From NCBI RefSeq assembly GCF_047663525.1, contig NC_092602.1, positions 5,277,501 to 5,341,500 of the forward strand: DNA of 64,000 nucleotides, read 5' to 3'. The stretch comes from Anas platyrhynchos. Taxonomy: Eukaryota; Chordata; Aves; Anseriformes; Anatidae. The notes under the pieces are model-generated. The model saw nothing but the letters and a program-made list of their open reading frames with translations. It searched no databases and was not told the origin of the DNA. This document shows positions 51,401 to 60,815 of this stretch, one piece after another; position 1 is the first letter of the stretch, and each line of letters begins with the position of its first letter. A program made the translations under genes and the position numbers.

Positions 51401-54400
51401 AGCCATGGAGCTGGAAAGAGGCAGAATTAACACAGCCAACGAGAAGGGCAGCAATGGCATGGGGTACAGGCAGCGACCTCTGTCTGCAGGGCCTGCAGCT
51501 TGATAGCTACCCTGCAATTACTGCTGTGTGCTGAGGCTGGACTTTGTGAGTGGGGGACTCATCCCTCAGCTCCTAGGAAGGACTCAGCATGCCAGCTGCC
51601 TGGCAAGCAAGCCACAATCAGTCAGCTGGTGACAGCAGATAGAGCAAACGCTCTGTGAAGTACGCCACAGAGGAATGCTGCTGAGGCTTTTCTTACCTAG
51701 AGAGGACTGCAGCGAGACTCTCCTTGGATCTTCTCCCTGGGTCTGTCTGCTCCTGCAAGTCCTCACTCAGAGCTGCTCACTCTTCACTTCCCTCCCTTCA
51801 TGTAATGAGCAACCTGGTCTAGTGAGAGGTGCTCCCGCCCTTGGCAGGGGGATGGAATTGGCTAATCTTTAAGGTCCCTTCAACCCAAACCATTCTGTGA
51901 TTCTATGAACGAGCAACCTGCTTCAGCAAGGCAGTGGGATGCAGTCAGTCCCCTCCCAGCAGGACCTGCTGTGTGATACAGGAGGTTTCCAGCCACTCCT
52001 TCCCTTTGTGCAATGTGTATTATATTATATCAACTCTCTGCATTTTGCAGGCTTCTGCCACTGTTATCGAGGCAATGGAGTGTTTTGGAGGACAAGGTTA
52101 CATGGAGGACACAGGCTTGCCGGTCATAGTTCGTGATACTCTGGTAAGAAAGCAGCAGAAAAAACTGGTTGTGTATCACCTAGTCCCCTGCATAGTCCTT
52201 TGTGGTTTCCTCCTAAAGGCACACTCAAAGAAAAACACACTCCTCCCCAGACTCACTGCAGGTGTTGCAGTTCTTTCTAGCTGCCTGAGCCCCATCACCA
52301 CCAGGGAGGGGACATGATCCGTTCCTGGTGCTGGGGATCGTTTCCTAGTTCAGTAATGTAGCCAGGCCCCTCGCTCTCATCAGCAGTGCTTCTTCCCACT
52401 TGTGGAGAGACAAGAAATCTTTGGAGATTTCCCTGATAATCCCTTAACACTGCCCCAGCTCTTCATTGGCTCATGTTCCCCCTTATTTACTGAAGTTGCT
52501 CCAACAGGCTCCTTCTTGCTCTTACACAGTCTCTTCTGCCACCAGGTGCTGTCTATATGGGAGGGAACAACAAATATCCTGTCACTTGATGTCCTGAGAT
52601 CCCTCACCAAGAGCCAAGGGCAGGTGATAGCTGTGTTCTTCTCCACAGTGCAGGTGAGCCCTTGTCAAAAGCACCAGTAAGCCTGATTTGTCTGATTTGT
52701 CTGAGTCTTATTTGGTGTCAGTGCTCTTGGCTGAGACTGCTGGAGAATGTGACCAAATTCAAAGCTTTAGACAAGTGTTCAGAAGGTGTTTTACAATTCT
52801 GCTCTTTAAATAGCACTTACAAAAGCAGAATGCAGGCAGTGTTTGTTTTGGGATTCTTGTGTGCTGGAAAAAAAAAAAAGGCAGGTAATTTTATTTCTAT
52901 AGTAAAGAGTTTTGCATTGTCAGTGTTCTTCATGACAGATAACAATGTAAATGTATTTTTACTGTGATAGAATCAAAATAATGTAGTGTTGTGGTTTTTT
53001 GTTTGTTTTTTTAAACTGCAAAAACACCACAAGACTACTGAATATTAAACTTTCACTAGGCCTACCTACTGTAGCATGACTTTCTATTCTTATTCCCACT
53101 GAAAAGATGGAAAGAGCCAAAGGAATTCCTTTGCTGCCTCTTCAGATTTGCAGCTCTCTGCCTTTACCTACAGGCTGCTCTTTTAAAGGTTCCCAGATAA
53201 CAGGCAGTCATGGAGAGTTCAAAGAAGCCCAGAATTTCCTGAAGGTAAATGAACATCATCTGGCTTGTTACATCCCATAAGGGGACGCAGGAATGAGGCT
53301 GGAAGGCATGATCACCATATCAGAGGGTATTCCTTCAGGGATTAGATTTTTAATGGAGACAGCAATTCAGAACTGTGTGAGCGCAGATACAGTGAGGGAA
53401 TCATGAGCTGCTGGATTTCACTCCATGTAGCCTTCACTTTCTCATATTCTCCCCAAGAGAATTGAGAGGTCTGGGCCACTTCACTCCCTTCAGCATTGAC
53501 TATTTGCTCTTTGAAGGTGATGGCACAAGCAGAGAGAGAGCAGAGATGATACCTGCATGGTGGCCTTGCCACTGCTCAAACTCAATTGTGCTGAAAGCCA
53601 AGACTTCAGTCTCCTTTCTTTCCCTGGGCGGTGAACATAGGAACAGGTACACGAAGGAAAACATAGTATATATAATGGATATTTTCATTATATATAGAGA
53701 GAGAATGATTTTTTTTTTTTAATAAGTAGATTTTACAAAACAAATAAAAAACTCTTACTGTGGTCTCTGGTGTATCCAGCAGATTACCCTATCCTATCCT
53801 ATCCTATCCTATCCTATCCTATCCTATCCTATCCTATCCTATCCATCCATCAGGTCCTTCAAAAACACACTAACAAGAGCCTGACCCCTTCTCACCAGTG
53901 GCTGCAGTTGAGAATTTGTGTTACGTTTCACACCCACAGTTTAGCTGTATTCTGCACAGCCCACCTCTCTGACCTCCAGAGATGTCCTCTTACCATCCTC
54001 TCGTGCAACTTTTGTTAAAGGAAAAATACCTCAAGCAATTTGACTACCAAACATGAAAGCCAAAGCTGCTCATAAGCAGGACTAATGAGCGTACCCACTA
54101 ATTAAAAAGCCAACTGGTCCAGCTGTTGGTAAAAAGCAGTTTAATCTGACACTGAGGGTAATGGAGTAGAGAAGGAAAGGAGGGGGTGGTAGGCTCTAAA
54201 AATAACTTGGAAAGAAGCCGGCTTCCTCAGGCTTATGCTTCTACTAATTTAAACCAATTCCCCACAAAGGTGCCGTACTGCAGTCCTACAAGCACCCTCC
54301 TGGTGCAGCTAAGAGGGTCCTTAACTGGATAACCAGAGAAGCACTAAAGAACTCAGCAACACGATTCAGAGCAAGTAATTGCACAGCAGTAACACCAAGT

Positions 54401-57400
54401 GTTGAGCTTTATTAATTAGCAAGCTCATCATTGCTCTGGTGCTCCAACAAATCACGCTAAGATGATCACCGTGTGGTGGAGGAGTGAGCACTGACTGAAG
54501 GTCCTCAAATGCCATTAATGCCACTGCATTTTCTGTTCGTGTCACCCTTGGGCTGCCTCCATTTCCACGGAGTGTGGGAACAGAGTGACTGGAAGTGGCT
54601 GGGGCTCAGAGAGCTGTGCGATGCCCTGCTTCTGGATGTAGCAGATCATACGTGGCAAACGTAACCTCGGCACGTCAGAAACCTTCAGCAGCCAGCACTG
54701 GAGGTGCCAGCTGGGAGGTATTTCTGCATAGTGCCTCTGTAGCATCAGGCAGGACCCTGCTGAGCTTCTCCACCAGAATCAGGATGTCGTTCTCAGGTGA
54801 TAAACAACCTCATTTTGAGCTCCAGGTGTCCAAATTCTTTTGGTCTCTGGGAGTCTGGCTCGTTTTGAAACATCCTTCCCATGCCCATCTAGTGAGGAAA
54901 TCATTTAGCCCTTCATAAAGGGATTTTTACTGTTCCAATCCATTTTCTTTTTATTGATGCACACAAAACTTAGTACAATTCACTTTATGTTTGTCCCCTC
55001 AAGGTTCTCAGTTTGCAGAATTTGTGCCCAGTGACAGAGACTTCTTTGGAGAAAGTGGCATTAGTACTTAGTGCAGCATAGTTCTTTGCTCTCTGAAGGA
55101 ATCCAGTGTTATAATTAGCTATAGGAAAAGGGAAGAACAGAGACCTTTCTCATTTTTGCACAGCATAATTATGAGAATCTGAATTTTTAGGGTAAGCTTC
55201 TTACAAACCACCCTGTCCAGAGGTCTGCAAGGTCTCAGGGAGTTTCAGGTGGATACTGCACGGGGGGAGTCATTTTATGTTAGACTAAGATTTTATTAGC
55301 TGGAATTTTGAGCCAGAGCATTGCCTGTACTCTCGAATCCTATTACAGCCTGAAAAGTGATGCTAAAATAGCACTGGGGAATTCTTTGATTATTGCATTT
55401 TAATAATTTTAGATTAAATTTGGTCACATCACAGTTCTTTCTGAATTGCCAGTCCTGCGGGCATCTTGCAGAGCTCAGAATTAACTGCCTGCTGCATCAG
55501 CAATGACTGCGTGGGGCTGAAACTATCTGTAAATCGGACATGCAATCCGAGTCACGTGGTAATGTTTTTAGGTCCTTTTCAGACCATAACCACAATTTTA
55601 GCACAGCAGGAAATAAATGTAGGTTATTAAAGCGAGACTACATTATTTGCTCAAAACAATAACATGAGACTTGTGCTTCTAGCCCCGTTTTGGATGTTCT
55701 CCCTGTTGCTGTGTTTTTAAGTATTGGTGATTATTCTTCAAGTAAAAACTGCTCTGACGATCTTGCTTGGTAGTGAGAGCAAAGAAACGAGTGGCAGCTT
55801 AAACATTCCTCAGTGATAACCTGAAGGAACCAGACGTATTGGCACTCTGAAGCTCTTTCTCTCTGCTGACTGCAGTCAGAAAAGAACCGTACAAGTGGCA
55901 CGCGGGGGCTGTGTGCCCGTGCCTCCCCTCAGCTATGCCCTACAGGTGCTGGAGCAGATCAACCCACAGGAGAGCAAGCCAGAATTTGCTTCTGCCTCAG
56001 ACATCATCCCTGAAGCAGCTCTCTATCTAGTCTCTCACTTTCCAAGGCAGTGGAGGATGTGCAAAAACCCAGCTCGGTCTTTCAGAAGATTCAGAGCTTT
56101 TGGTTAGGAGAAAAAAAGAGTGATCTGAAAAAAAAAAAAAAAAGAAGTGTAAATTATGGGAGAGCAAAGACAATGCAATTATTATTATTATTATTTTTTC
56201 TTCTAAGGTTAAAATGATGCTTTATATTCCTGGTCTACACTGCCAGGTCTTTAAGCCTTACAAACCAAGGCCGTGTAGGATGTAGCTGTTTGCACACCCC
56301 AGCACGCGGCTGCTGGTGGAGGCACGTATGTGGTTGCTGTGCTTTGCCTGTGTGATGCTGGCTTCCACCCAAGCTGCTGGGAATCTGTTTATGCCTTTGG
56401 GGTCTTTGATCCTTGCTGGCAACAAGCTCCGAGCTGCTTTTAAAACATCTTATTAGCATTCTGTGGGTTTGGAGGGTTCTTTGGACTTTATCTTGGCACC
56501 AGACCCAACCGCTTTACTGATGATGTTTTCGTATTCGTCCAGCATATGCTGTGAGTATTTGTGTGCAGCTTTGCCTGGAGCACAGAATAGCAACCATTGA
56601 GGATTGTGTTCTCCTTGTATTAATAGTCAGAAAATACAGGGCAATGGCTGGGTAGCTGTCACACACAGCCGTGTTACAGAAAGCAAAGCTGGGTTCGGCT
56701 TGTGTGGGCAGAGTCCTACGGTGCAAATAAGCTGTACGAGCAAGGGGAGCTGCACGTTCACTTCAGTACTAAAAAATCAGAAATCAGTTCTGTGCTGCAG
56801 CTCCTTGCAGGCTTTAGCTCATAAACAGCCTTCAAATGAGACGAACAAAAAGCACCCCCTACCACCCGCTCCTTAAATACGCACGCAGCCCTGCTCCAGG
56901 TAAACCTTCAGCCTTCCTGCAGCGAGATCTGAGCGTTGTGGAGGTGCCAGCACAGCACAGCCAGTTTGGGGCTGAGCTCACAGCCAAAGCCAGCGCTGCC
57001 CACAGGTGGGCACCCACCCTGCCAAACACTCGTGGCCCTGAGGGATGCAGGGGCCAGAGGTTTGTGGGTGCGAGCTGGCTGCTTTCCAGCCTGCGTGGCT
57101 TCAGCGAGATCGGGCTTTCACCCAAGGCTGGCAGCCCCAAGCAAAAAGTACGCTCTTTTTTGGGCTCGTGAGGGCTCAGCACTGCCATGTGGGAATCACA
57201 GGTTTAGGGCTAGCCTCTGCAGGACACATCCAGGCAGCCACGGGCATGCTGTGTTGTGAAACAAGGACTATTTTAGGTTCTCTCGGCAGACACTCACTTG
57301 TGCTCACAAGGCACATGGGATGCTGGGGAAACAGCAGCTTAGCCCAGCCACCAGAAGGGAGCCAGACCGGTTCACAGACAGGGAAAAGCTCCTTTTAATC

Positions 57401-58733
57401 TGAGTTTTCCTATCTCTAGCATCTTAGTGGGAGTGAAAATATAAAAAGAGGGGAGGTCACACATAATTAACCTGGTAATACCCACCTGATAATAGCCCGC
57501 ACATTAATAACCTGACACAGGTGTGCAGTTAGAGAGAAGTGGGGATGTCAGCTGGTCCCCACATGCAGCTGGAAGGCCAGCACGGCTGGGCCTGGCTCAC
57601 AGGAACTCACTATTTTCGGGGCAAGGCTCTGAGTTTCCTTTTGGCAGCGTCCCCTTTCCTGCTGAGCTGGGCTCTGGCCACTCCACCTATGGCAGCGTGA
57701 GCTGCAGCCACCTCAACGTAAGCCTTTTGTTAATATCCTGCTGGGTGTGCTTGGGGTTCCACCAGCCTCGTTTCCTTGCAGAAGGTAAATATGCTGTAAT
57801 TTTTCCTGTGATTGTTTTCTTTGCAGAAAAAAATTGAGCTGGCTTCGAGCACTGCAGAACTGGAACCCGCGGTGAAGCAAATGCAGGCTGCCATCAGCCG
57901 TCTCACCCAGTTCATCCAAGGAGCTGGTTCGAAGGAGGCAATGACCATGGAGCTGGCTGCAAGAGACTTCTCTTACTCCCTAGCAAGGATCTATGCAGGT
58001 AGTGGGAAAGACAGAAATGATGGATTTCAGACCAGGAAAGGGCCAGGGATCAGTCCTAGAGTGTCGTGGCTTCACACACTCAGAGGTGAAGAGTGGAGTT
58101 TTAAAGCAAGCTTGGTCCCTGCCTTTCAGATGGAGGCAGCTCAGCCTGACAAGTGCTGTTGAGCAGTAACCACCCCCCTCTTTCCATGAGGCTTTTCTGG
58201 TTCAGCTGGAGCCCAGGATCACTTACATCTCACGTTTTTCCACAGGAGCTCTTTTAATTGAACACGCATCTCGGCCTGACGCCTCTGCTGAAGACATCTC
58301 TGCTGCTCGAAGGTAAGCGAAGAGCTGCCCTATCCCAAACCATTCCAGATCATCTCTTGCGCGATGCAGCAGGTGTTGCTCTGCCTCTCTGAGCGACCTG
58401 AACGTCTGCCCTGGGGAGATCCAAACTCCATCCCCTGGATGGAGACAAACAGCATGCTGCCTGGTTACCGGCAGCGTTGCTGCTTTTCCCTGCCATGGGC
58501 AATCTCCGTGCTCCAGCGATGGGAAGGATCCAAACTGGGCAGACCTCGAGCTGAGAGCAGCACTGTCTGTTTACCAGGGCTCAGGTAACTGCTTGCGTTC
58601 TCTGTTCAGGTGGTGCAACCAGGAACTGTGCCCTGTGGCCACGGAGTTCAAGAACAGAAGCTACGAGGCTGAGGAATCGCTCATGGACAGCTCCCTGGTG
58701 TACGGCAGCCCCCCCAGCACCAGCAGGCTGTGA
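42185..58733 (+). CDS. AidB/ACDH-11-type acyl-CoA dehydrogenase (complete, 14 exons)
   Basis: A member of the acyl-CoA dehydrogenase superfamily closest to E. coli AidB and C. elegans ACDH-11: FAD proteins with the ACAD fold, of which ACDH-11 acts in fatty-acid metabolism. Exons: 42185-42484, 45525-45757, 46396-46495, 47469-47586, 48447-48589, 48692-48841, 49375-49469, 49735-49834, 51208-51348, 52051-52143, 52546-52653, 57827-57998, 58246-58312, 58610-58733. They total 1,944 bp, 647 residues, with all junctions GT-AG and in phase. Landmarks: [10 protein letters not shown] (241-250; AidB MTEKQGGSDV), [10 protein letters not shown] (272-281), RLKDKLG, FGGQGY (472-477), IWEGTTN with Glu497, and DVLR with Arg509. 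Glu497 and Arg509 are 12 apart, as are AidB Glu425 and Arg437. The C-terminus is SRL, a PTS1. The start is uncertain: Met at 42,185 adds an Arg-rich lead; Met at 42,335 gives 597 residues. Substrate unknown. Confidence 0.92.
43137..43262 (+). other. Candidate in-phase cassette exon (126 bp)
   Basis: Flanked by a strong acceptor (CTGCCCTCACCCCCAG) and a strong donor (AAG|GTGAGA). It is open for 42 codons in phase 0 at both ends, so it could be inserted between exons 1 and 2 without a frameshift. It would read [20 protein letters not shown] and onward. AidB has no counterpart and I do not recognise the sequence. It may be an alternative exon, an exon of an unknown transcript, or chance. Confidence 0.35.
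45158..45225 (-). mobile_element. CR1 LINE 3'-end fragment (short)
   Basis: AATCACAGAGTG, then GGTTGGAAGGGACCTCTGGA and ATCCAGTCCCC match the reverse complement of a CR1 3' terminus. It is in intron 1 of the acyl-CoA dehydrogenase gene. Confidence 0.88.
45525..45757 (+). CDS. Acyl-CoA dehydrogenase exon 2
   Basis: Residues 101-177, [16 protein letters not shown] through ERRYSNW, ending two bases into Ser178. The [15 protein letters not shown] stretch matches AidB PPELLRYDAQGRRLD. The acceptor is TTGCTTCACAG and the donor GGAG|GTAACT. Confidence 0.93.
46396..46495 (+). CDS. Acyl-CoA dehydrogenase exon 3
   Basis: Completes Ser178 and encodes [11 protein letters not shown], then [18 protein letters not shown] (to 211). 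AidB has a matching CPITMTFAATPLL segment. The acceptor is TTTCTTTCCTAG and the donor GAG|GTACGG. Confidence 0.92.
47469..47586 (+). CDS. Acyl-CoA dehydrogenase exon 4
   Basis: Residues 212-250, [12 protein letters not shown] through [17 protein letters not shown], then one base of Ala251. It holds the ACAD signature (MTE..GGSD) that contacts FAD. The acceptor is CTCCCAAAACAG and the donor GTGG|GTACGT. Confidence 0.95.
48447..48589 (+). CDS. Acyl-CoA dehydrogenase exon 5
   Basis: Residues 251-298, including [19 protein letters not shown], the beta-domain strand with the AidB-like KWF.S...SD pattern. The acceptor is CCTTTCCTGCAG. The donor is CAG|GTCTGT, again with C at +3. Confidence 0.93.
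48692..48841 (+). CDS. Acyl-CoA dehydrogenase exon 6
   Basis: Residues 299-348, [13 protein letters not shown] through [19 protein letters not shown]. It matches AidB GGLSCFFVPR and RLERLKDKLGNRSNASCEV. The donor is CTG|GTATGT. Confidence 0.95.
49375..49469 (+). CDS. Acyl-CoA dehydrogenase exon 7
   Basis: Residues 349-379, [20 protein letters not shown] and onward, with two bases of Arg380. It corresponds to the AidB GEGIRLILKMGGMTRFD helix start. The acceptor is GTGGTTTCAG and the donor AGAAG|GTGAAG. Confidence 0.93.
49735..49834 (+). CDS. Acyl-CoA dehydrogenase exon 8
   Basis: Completes Arg380 and encodes [19 protein letters not shown] through TIARMEV's first residues (to 413). The YA..R..FG pattern is the usual ACAD C-terminal helical-domain motif. 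The donor is GAG|GTAAGG. Confidence 0.94.
51208..51348 (+). CDS. Acyl-CoA dehydrogenase exon 9
   Basis: Residues 414-460, [18 protein letters not shown] through [13 protein letters not shown]. Helical C-terminal domain; AidB has LWARLFTPAAKFVICKR here. The acceptor is CCACATGCAG and the donor CAG|GTATGG. Confidence 0.94.
51807..51908 (+). mobile_element. CR1 LINE 3'-end fragment
   Basis: GAGCAACCTGGTCTAGTGAG, then GGCAGGGGGATGGAATTGG and CCATTCTGTGATTCTATGA form a textbook CR1 3' terminus. It lies in the intron between exons 9 and 10, in the same orientation as the gene. Confidence 0.95.
52051..52143 (+). CDS. Acyl-CoA dehydrogenase exon 10
   Basis: Residues 461-491, [20 protein letters not shown], then [11 protein letters not shown]. 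It contains the conserved GGxGY motif; AidB reads EAMEVLGGIGYCEES. The acceptor is CATTTTGCAG and the donor CTG|GTAAGA. Confidence 0.95.
52546..52653 (+). CDS. Acyl-CoA dehydrogenase exon 11
   Basis: Residues 492-527, [20 protein letters not shown] and onward. It carries Glu497 (WEG, the position of the classical ACAD catalytic base) and Arg509, the AidB-type partner. The donor is CAG|GTGAGC. Confidence 0.95.
52654..57826 (+). other. Acyl-CoA dehydrogenase intron 11 (5.2 kb)
   Basis: Contains a (ATCCT)n array at 53,787-53,844 and A/T runs. Joining exon 11 directly to exon 12 aligns to AidB without a gap large enough to need another exon. I see no convincing exon in between; the frame at 55,895-56,107 is unsupported. 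Confidence 0.6.
53787..53844. repeat. (ATCCT)n pentanucleotide array
   Basis: About eleven perfect ATCCT units, then ATCCATCCATC. Intronic. Confidence 0.97.
57827..57998 (+). CDS. Acyl-CoA dehydrogenase exon 12
   Basis: Residues 528-584, [20 protein letters not shown] through SYSLARIYA, with one base of Gly585. It forms the C-terminal helices after the active site. The acceptor is TTTTCTTTGCAG and the donor GCAG|GTAGTG. Confidence 0.92.
58246..58312 (+). CDS. Acyl-CoA dehydrogenase exon 13
   Basis: Completes Gly585 and encodes [20 protein letters not shown] to 606, ending two bases into Arg607. The acceptor is TTTTTCCACAG and the donor CGAAG|GTAAGC. Confidence 0.92.
58610..58733 (+). CDS. 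Acyl-CoA dehydrogenase last exon, ends in PTS1-like SRL
   Basis: Completes Arg607, then [20 protein letters not shown] through SPPSTSRL and TGA at 58,731-58,733. The final Ser-Arg-Leu fits the peroxisomal targeting signal type 1 consensus. The acceptor is CTCTGTTCAG. The 3' UTR end is not certain: AATAAA occurs at 60,720-60,725 and ATTAAA at 59,401. Confidence 0.92.
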
Positions 58734-60780
58734 CTCGGCACAGGTAACTGGAAAGTTGTGCCAGCCTTGCCAGGGCAGGCTGGCAGTGGTATTCAGGGCA
58801 GGCTGAAATGGCCGTGGTGAGCTGCTGGATACAGAAACTCCCATCTTCAGGGTGGCAGCGGCTGGGTCTACACCTGAGTGTTTGGTGCAGGGGTGCAGCT
58901 TTGAAATCAACTCCTGTAGTGCCCCCCCTTGCCGCACTTTGGCTGGGTTCGCCAAGTTGTTTTACCACCCGCAAACTGTATTCCTTTGGGAAGGAAGGAA
59001 GCTGAAAGCTCTGCTCTGGCACTGAGCACGCTCCAACCCCCAGCTGAAACAGCCGCTTGGCTGCGATCCCAAAGCAGACACCTCAGACAGCCACAAATTA
59101 CAGGTATGGTGAGGATATTCCGCCCCGGGGCCAGACCAAATCCTTCTGAACTAAACCCACAACTGCACCCACTGCTCCAGGCTGAATTCCCCTGCTTTTG
59201 CACTGAATTACTTGCTAATGCAGACGCAACCAGTGAAATTCAGTCAGAGATGCTGAAATGTTCTGTGTTTTAGACAAATACTGAGTGATCAAATCAAATC
59301 ATTATCAAATGCGGATAATGCCTTGAAGCAGCAGCTCAAGTAAAAACTGGCACTTTTTAAAGACAAGCAACCAAAATCAAAATGAAAAATATTTAAGCCG
59401 ATTAAATGCAGAAAGCCACCATTTTTTCTTGTTCACCACCTTGCTTTCCAATATTGCACGTGCTCTTCCACCCTGGCACCTGCCAGGGATGACGTTTCTG
59501 CCAGGGCAGCCTCTGCTGCCCACCTTGGTGGTGCAGAAGTGGCTCCATGTGCAGCAGAGGGCATCTCCCATCATACAAACAACTTCAATGAGAAGTCGTT
59601 TCCATTTTCCTAATCTCACCTCGCTAAGGCTACCGTTAATTGAGCTGGTAATTGACTAGTCCAGCTTGTGCTTTGGATTTTTCCTTTTACATTGTACTTT
59701 GTTCCAAACAAGCTTTGCTTTACTTTAAAATAACCTGATGTAGAGGCTTTACCTTCATGTCTGATGTTGGGCACCTCGTCCCTGCTAACTGAGCTCCACT
59801 GTCAGCCACGATGGGCAAGAAAGACGTTCTCGCTCTGTTGCATTTCAAACATCACGGCAATTTGGTGTTTGCAGCTTCATAAGCGGTCAGCATCAACACC
59901 AACGCTGCTGTGCAAAACCGCTCTACAAACATCCTGGGGAGGAGATCATCTCAATTACATCACTTAGATTGTATCAACAGTGCACAAGTTGGTACCAAAA
60001 TTAAAGAAAAAAAACACTTTTGACCTCTTATTCATTTCCTATGTGTATGTCATAATGATGCTGCAATTTACTGACATAAATTCTGACGTAAGTTTTAGAC
60101 TGAAATCCAGTACTGCTCCACCAAAGCAAACATCTGGCTGTTATCGACTGCATGCTTCTCTTCACACGCAGCACGTCAGTCTGCCTGTGTGGTATTACCC
60201 CGATGACTAAAAGTTTAATCAGAAAGTTGATAATAACAAGAGAAACAATAGAGCGAAGACAATGGGGATACGTAGCTGCGAAGTGCCACCGGCAGCCAGG
60301 AAGAGAGTGGGAAGAGAGAAGGGAGCTGGTTGCTGAGCACGAGTCACCAACATTTTACAGAGACCAAAACTTGTAGATGCAGAGGACCTGAAGCCACCTC
60401 CAGGGAGCAGGAGCACAGGCAGAGCAGTGACGGGAAGCAGAGGGCTGTGGTGGACAGGGAAGGAGCACCCAGGGGCTCTGTCTGTCCTCAGGCAGGGCCA
60501 AGCACAGCGCTGAGCCACGGGAGCTTCCCTCGAGTCACACAGGTGACAGCCAGGGCAGCACCGAAGGGCTTCTCACTGCATCGCTCCTCTGCGTCTGCTT
60601 TGTGTGCAGCCAGGTGGATAAATAACACTTGGGCTGGGAAAACCTCAGGTGGATTTCAGGTATTTATTTGAACGCTGGAAGTTACTTTTTCCCAATTTGT
60701 GAGCTATAATTTGCCTAAAAATAAACCCCACGAAGAGGGAGCCCTGCAAGTGCGCCAATACAGAAAACACAAAGGACTGT
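58734..60780 (+). other. 3' flank / probable 3' UTR of the acyl-CoA dehydrogenase gene
   Basis: No coding sequence recognised. Candidate + strand poly(A) signals are ATTAAA near 59,401, ATTAAA near 60,000 and AATAAA at 60,720-60,725; I cannot tell which is used. Open frames here are short and unsupported. Confidence 0.4.
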
Positions 60781-60809
60781 AAAATTGCCACTGTGTAGGA
60801 AATGACAAA

Positions 60810-60815
60810 TTTATT
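60810..60815 (-). terminator. Candidate - strand poly(A) signal
   Basis: AATAAA on the - strand, downstream of an AT-rich stretch (61,140-60,820) that resembles 3' UTR. It is followed by TTTGTCATTTCC-type U-rich sequence. It might end a gene entering from the right. Confidence 0.3.

Noticed and set aside
53787..53844. CRISPR-like or minisatellite array
   Set aside because: A simple pentanucleotide repeat without spacers, in a vertebrate intron.
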